Below, piece after piece: positions 4,388 to 6,253 of a stretch of DNA of 6,253 nucleotides (positions are counted from its first letter, which is position 1; every line of letters begins with the position of its first letter). This stretch comes from Candidatus Gastranaerophilales bacterium. Its GTDB lineage: Bacteria; Cyanobacteriota; Vampirovibrionia; Gastranaerophilales; Gastranaerophilaceae. The position numbers and the translations under genes were made by a program. The stretch covers positions 1 through 6,253 of the forward strand of contig CANROV010000118.1 of the NCBI GenBank assembly GCA_947632315.1, in the 5' to 3' direction. The notes beneath the pieces are model-generated. The model saw only the letters and a program-made list of their open reading frames with translations. It was not told the DNA's origin and made no database searches.

Positions 4388-5878
4388 ATGGTTAAAACTG
4401 CAAATTTTACTGCGTTCGGTAAAAATGATATAAGAGGAATATATTCTGAAGATGTTACTGAAGAACTCTTTTATTATGTCGGAAAAGCTTTTGTAAAATA
4501 TGCTCAGGATTTAACAGGTATTGAACCACAAAATCTCTGGTTCACTGTTTCTCGTGATGTTAGAGTCCATTCTGATTCTTTAGTTAAAGTCCTTATAAAA
4601 GGTATAGTTCATATGGGGGCTAATGCTCTTAATTTGGATGTAGTTCCTACTCCTTTGGGGTATTATTCTGAATTTGCCTCATATCCTGAAACTTTAAGTC
4701 CCGATATTAAAATTGCAGGCGCATTAATTGTTACCGCAAGTCATAATCCTCCTGAATATAACGGTTTAAAAATGACTTTTAATAAAGCTTCTTTAAATGA
4801 AAACGATATAAAAAAACTTAAAGATTATACTATGGAAGCTATGTCTAATGATGTTACTTCGGTGAAGCATGGTGATTCCAGATTGTATAATATAATTCCG
4901 CAATATATAGAATTATTATCATCTAAATTCCCGAATATCGGTTCGGGAATAAAAATTGTTACGGATTGTGCAAATGCTACGGCAGGTGTTGTTGCACCTC
5001 AATTATACAAAGAATTGGGCTGTGAGGTCGTAGAATTGTATTCCGAACCTGACGGAACATTCCCTAATCATCATCCTAACCCCAGTTTATTGGCGACTTT
5101 ATCTGACCTGCAAAATAAAGTTAAAGAAACTAATGCTGATGTCGGAATTGCTTTTGATGGTGATGCAGACCGAATTGGTATAGTGGATTCCGACGGAAAT
5201 ATTATTCCCGGTGATAAACTTTTATTTATATATTCTCAGGATATTATTAAAGAGCTTTCGGTTAGAGGTGAAAAACCTGTCATTGTTTCAGAGGTCAAAT
5301 GTTCACAAGTACTTTTTGACGAAATAAATAAACTTGGCGGTAAGTCGGTTATGGCAAAAACAGGACATGGTTATATTAAATCTAAAATGAAAGAAACTTC
5401 CGCTATTTTGGCAGGTGAAATGTCAGGACATATGTTCTTTAAAGACAGATATTACGGTTTTGATGATGCTATTTATGCAGGCTGTAGAATAATTGAAATT
5501 ATTGCAAAAAATAAACAATTAAATCCTGATTTCAAGCTTTCTGATTTGCTTTTACCGTTTAAAAAAGTACATACTCTGGAAGAGGTAAGACATAAATGTC
5601 CTAATGAATTGAAAGCAAAGGTTCTTAAAGAAGTAAGTCAAAAAATAGCAGATAACAAAGATATTTTTGGGGAAAAAATTATTGATATAATTAAATTAGA
5701 TGGATTGAGGATAATTTTTTCCGATGGTTTTGCTTTAATTAGACAAAGTAACACAGAACCTGTTTTTACTCTCAGATTTGAAGCAAAAACAAAGAAAAAT
5801 GCACTAAAATATAAGAAAACATTAATAGATATACTTGATAAAAGTATAAAAGAAATATCAGATAGCGAGGAAAAATGA
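4388..5878 (+). CDS. Phosphomannomutase/phosphoglucomutase, 496 aa
   Basis: A cytoplasmic alpha-D-phosphohexomutase that interconverts hexose 6-phosphate and hexose 1-phosphate, feeding sugar-nucleotide synthesis for envelope polysaccharide or glycogen. All four family motifs are present in order: the catalytic phosphoserine loop TASHNP with Ser118; the Mg-binding DGDADR with Asp257, Asp259 and Asp261; the sugar-recognition loop GEMSGH at 343-348; and the phosphate-binding RQSNTEP at 452-458. An N-terminal KNDIRGIY (12-19) is also characteristic. GEMSGH is typical of bifunctional PMM/PGM enzymes (AlgC/ManB group) rather than GlmM. The length is slightly above the usual 450-465. I give no symbol because glucose versus mannose preference cannot be read here. 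Its TGA overlaps the next ATG (ATGA at 5875-5878), so it is co-transcribed and translationally coupled with the SppA gene. Confidence 0.95.
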   Translation: MVKTANFTAFGKNDIRGIYSEDVTEELFYYVGKAFVKYAQDLTGIEPQNLWFTVSRDVRVHSDSLVKVLIKGIVHMGANALNLDVVPTPLGYYSEFASYPETLSPDIKIAGALIVTASHNPPEYNGLKMTFNKASLNENDIKKLKDYTMEAMSNDVTSVKHGDSRLYNIIPQYIELLSSKFPNIGSGIKIVTDCANATAGVVAPQLYKELGCEVVELYSEPDGTFPNHHPNPSLLATLSDLQNKVKETNADVGIAFDGDADRIGIVDSDGNIIPGDKLLFIYSQDIIKELSVRGEKPVIVSEVKCSQVLFDEINKLGGKSVMAKTGHGYIKSKMKETSAILAGEMSGHMFFKDRYYGFDDAIYAGCRIIEIIAKNKQLNPDFKLSDLLLPFKKVHTLEEVRHKCPNELKAKVLKEVSQKIADNKDIFGEKIIDIIKLDGLRIIFSDGFALIRQSNTEPVFTLRFEAKTKKNALKYKKTLIDILDKSIKEISDSEEK

Positions 5879-6253
5879 AAGCATCATTATTGGCTAAAAT
5901 AGTTGTTATATTATGCATACTGAGTTTAGTTCTCGGCATAATAACAATGGATAAAGAAAAACCGAATAAAGAATACGGCTCATATTCAAAAAATATAAAT
6001 ATTAATGTAAATAAGGTAGCTGTTATGTCATTAGAGGGGCCTATTACATCTTCTTATGAAAGCGGATTTTTTTCAAAAGAAGCAAATGCTTCAAATCTTT
6101 TAAAATCTTTACAAATGGCTTATGAAGATGATGATGTAAAAGGCGTAATAATAAGAATCAACTCGCCGGGCGGTACTGTTGCCATGTCACAGAATATTTA
6201 TAACAAAATATTAAAATTAAGGAAAGTAAAGCCTGTTTTTGCCGTTTTGGATG
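5875..6253 (+). CDS. sppA: Signal peptide peptidase SppA (S49 serine protease), 3' partial
   Basis: The first 126 residues are visible; the gene runs off the right edge. Residues about 5-24 form a single hydrophobic N-terminal anchor (LLAKIVVILCILSLVLGI), as expected for a membrane-bound protease whose active domain lies outside the cytoplasm. The core begins at about residue 47 (KVAVMSLEGPI), and GVIIRINSPGGTV at about 90-102 is the signature strand-loop of the S49/ClpP-like fold, followed by KPVFAVLD. The catalytic serine, normally just beyond this point in an ASGGYY-like motif, is outside the window, so activity cannot be confirmed. SppA degrades cleaved signal peptides in the membrane. 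The short form (about 300 residues) is likely but unproven. The start overlaps the mutase stop, with GAGGA at 5867-5871 as ribosome site. Confidence 0.92.
   Translation, partial: MKASLLAKIVVILCILSLVLGIITMDKEKPNKEYGSYSKNININVNKVAVMSLEGPITSSYESGFFSKEANASNLLKSLQMAYEDDDVKGVIIRINSPGGTVAMSQNIYNKILKLRKVKPVFAVLD

Overview
The window is AT-rich bacterial DNA with short intergenic gaps, Shine-Dalgarno-led genes and bacterial-type promoters. It holds six complete genes I can name or classify, one complete gene I cannot, and a gene fragment at each edge. The base composition, and a short protein opening with a 'MRVNAINN...VSFSH' leader, remind me of gut Gastranaerophilales (Vampirovibrionia, the non-photosynthetic relatives of cyanobacteria). 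That placement is recall-based and tentative. Nothing indicates a plasmid, phage, insertion sequence or CRISPR array.

Layout. Positions 1-236 are the tail of an unidentified Gly/Ser/Asn-rich protein. Next comes a two-gene unit: a 79-residue protein consisting almost entirely of an MshEN-like (cyclic-di-GMP receptor type) domain (274-513), overlapped by 8 bp by an exported calcineurin-type metallophosphoesterase (506-1336). Abutting it tail to tail is a minus-strand regulator with two XRE-like helix-turn-helix regions (1337-1915). It is divergent from peptidyl-tRNA hydrolase, pth (2020-2583). The 104-bp divergent gap carries overlapping promoters and a 9-bp-armed inverted repeat, a likely operator.

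After pth lie 582 bases without a recognised protein gene (2584-3165): two tandem copies of a 118-bp, GC-richer, palindrome-bearing repeat; a strong intrinsic terminator pointing to the minus strand; a possible small minus-strand RNA; and a promoter region with two related palindromes. It leads into an 88-residue protein of unknown function (3166-3432). That gene meets a lone MalF/UgpA-type sugar ABC permease (3434-4324, minus) tail to tail, with 1 bp between them. The permease diverges from a phosphomannomutase/phosphoglucomutase (4388-5878), whose stop overlaps the start of a signal peptide peptidase SppA gene that runs off the right edge.

How the parts work together. Most genes are housekeeping or envelope functions (pth, hexose-phosphate mutase, SppA). 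The places worth a second look are the free-standing MshEN protein with an apparently leaderless start, the repeat/terminator/antisense region 2600-3165, and the regulated-looking promoter of the 88-residue gene. I did not find a clear, complete new multi-gene system.
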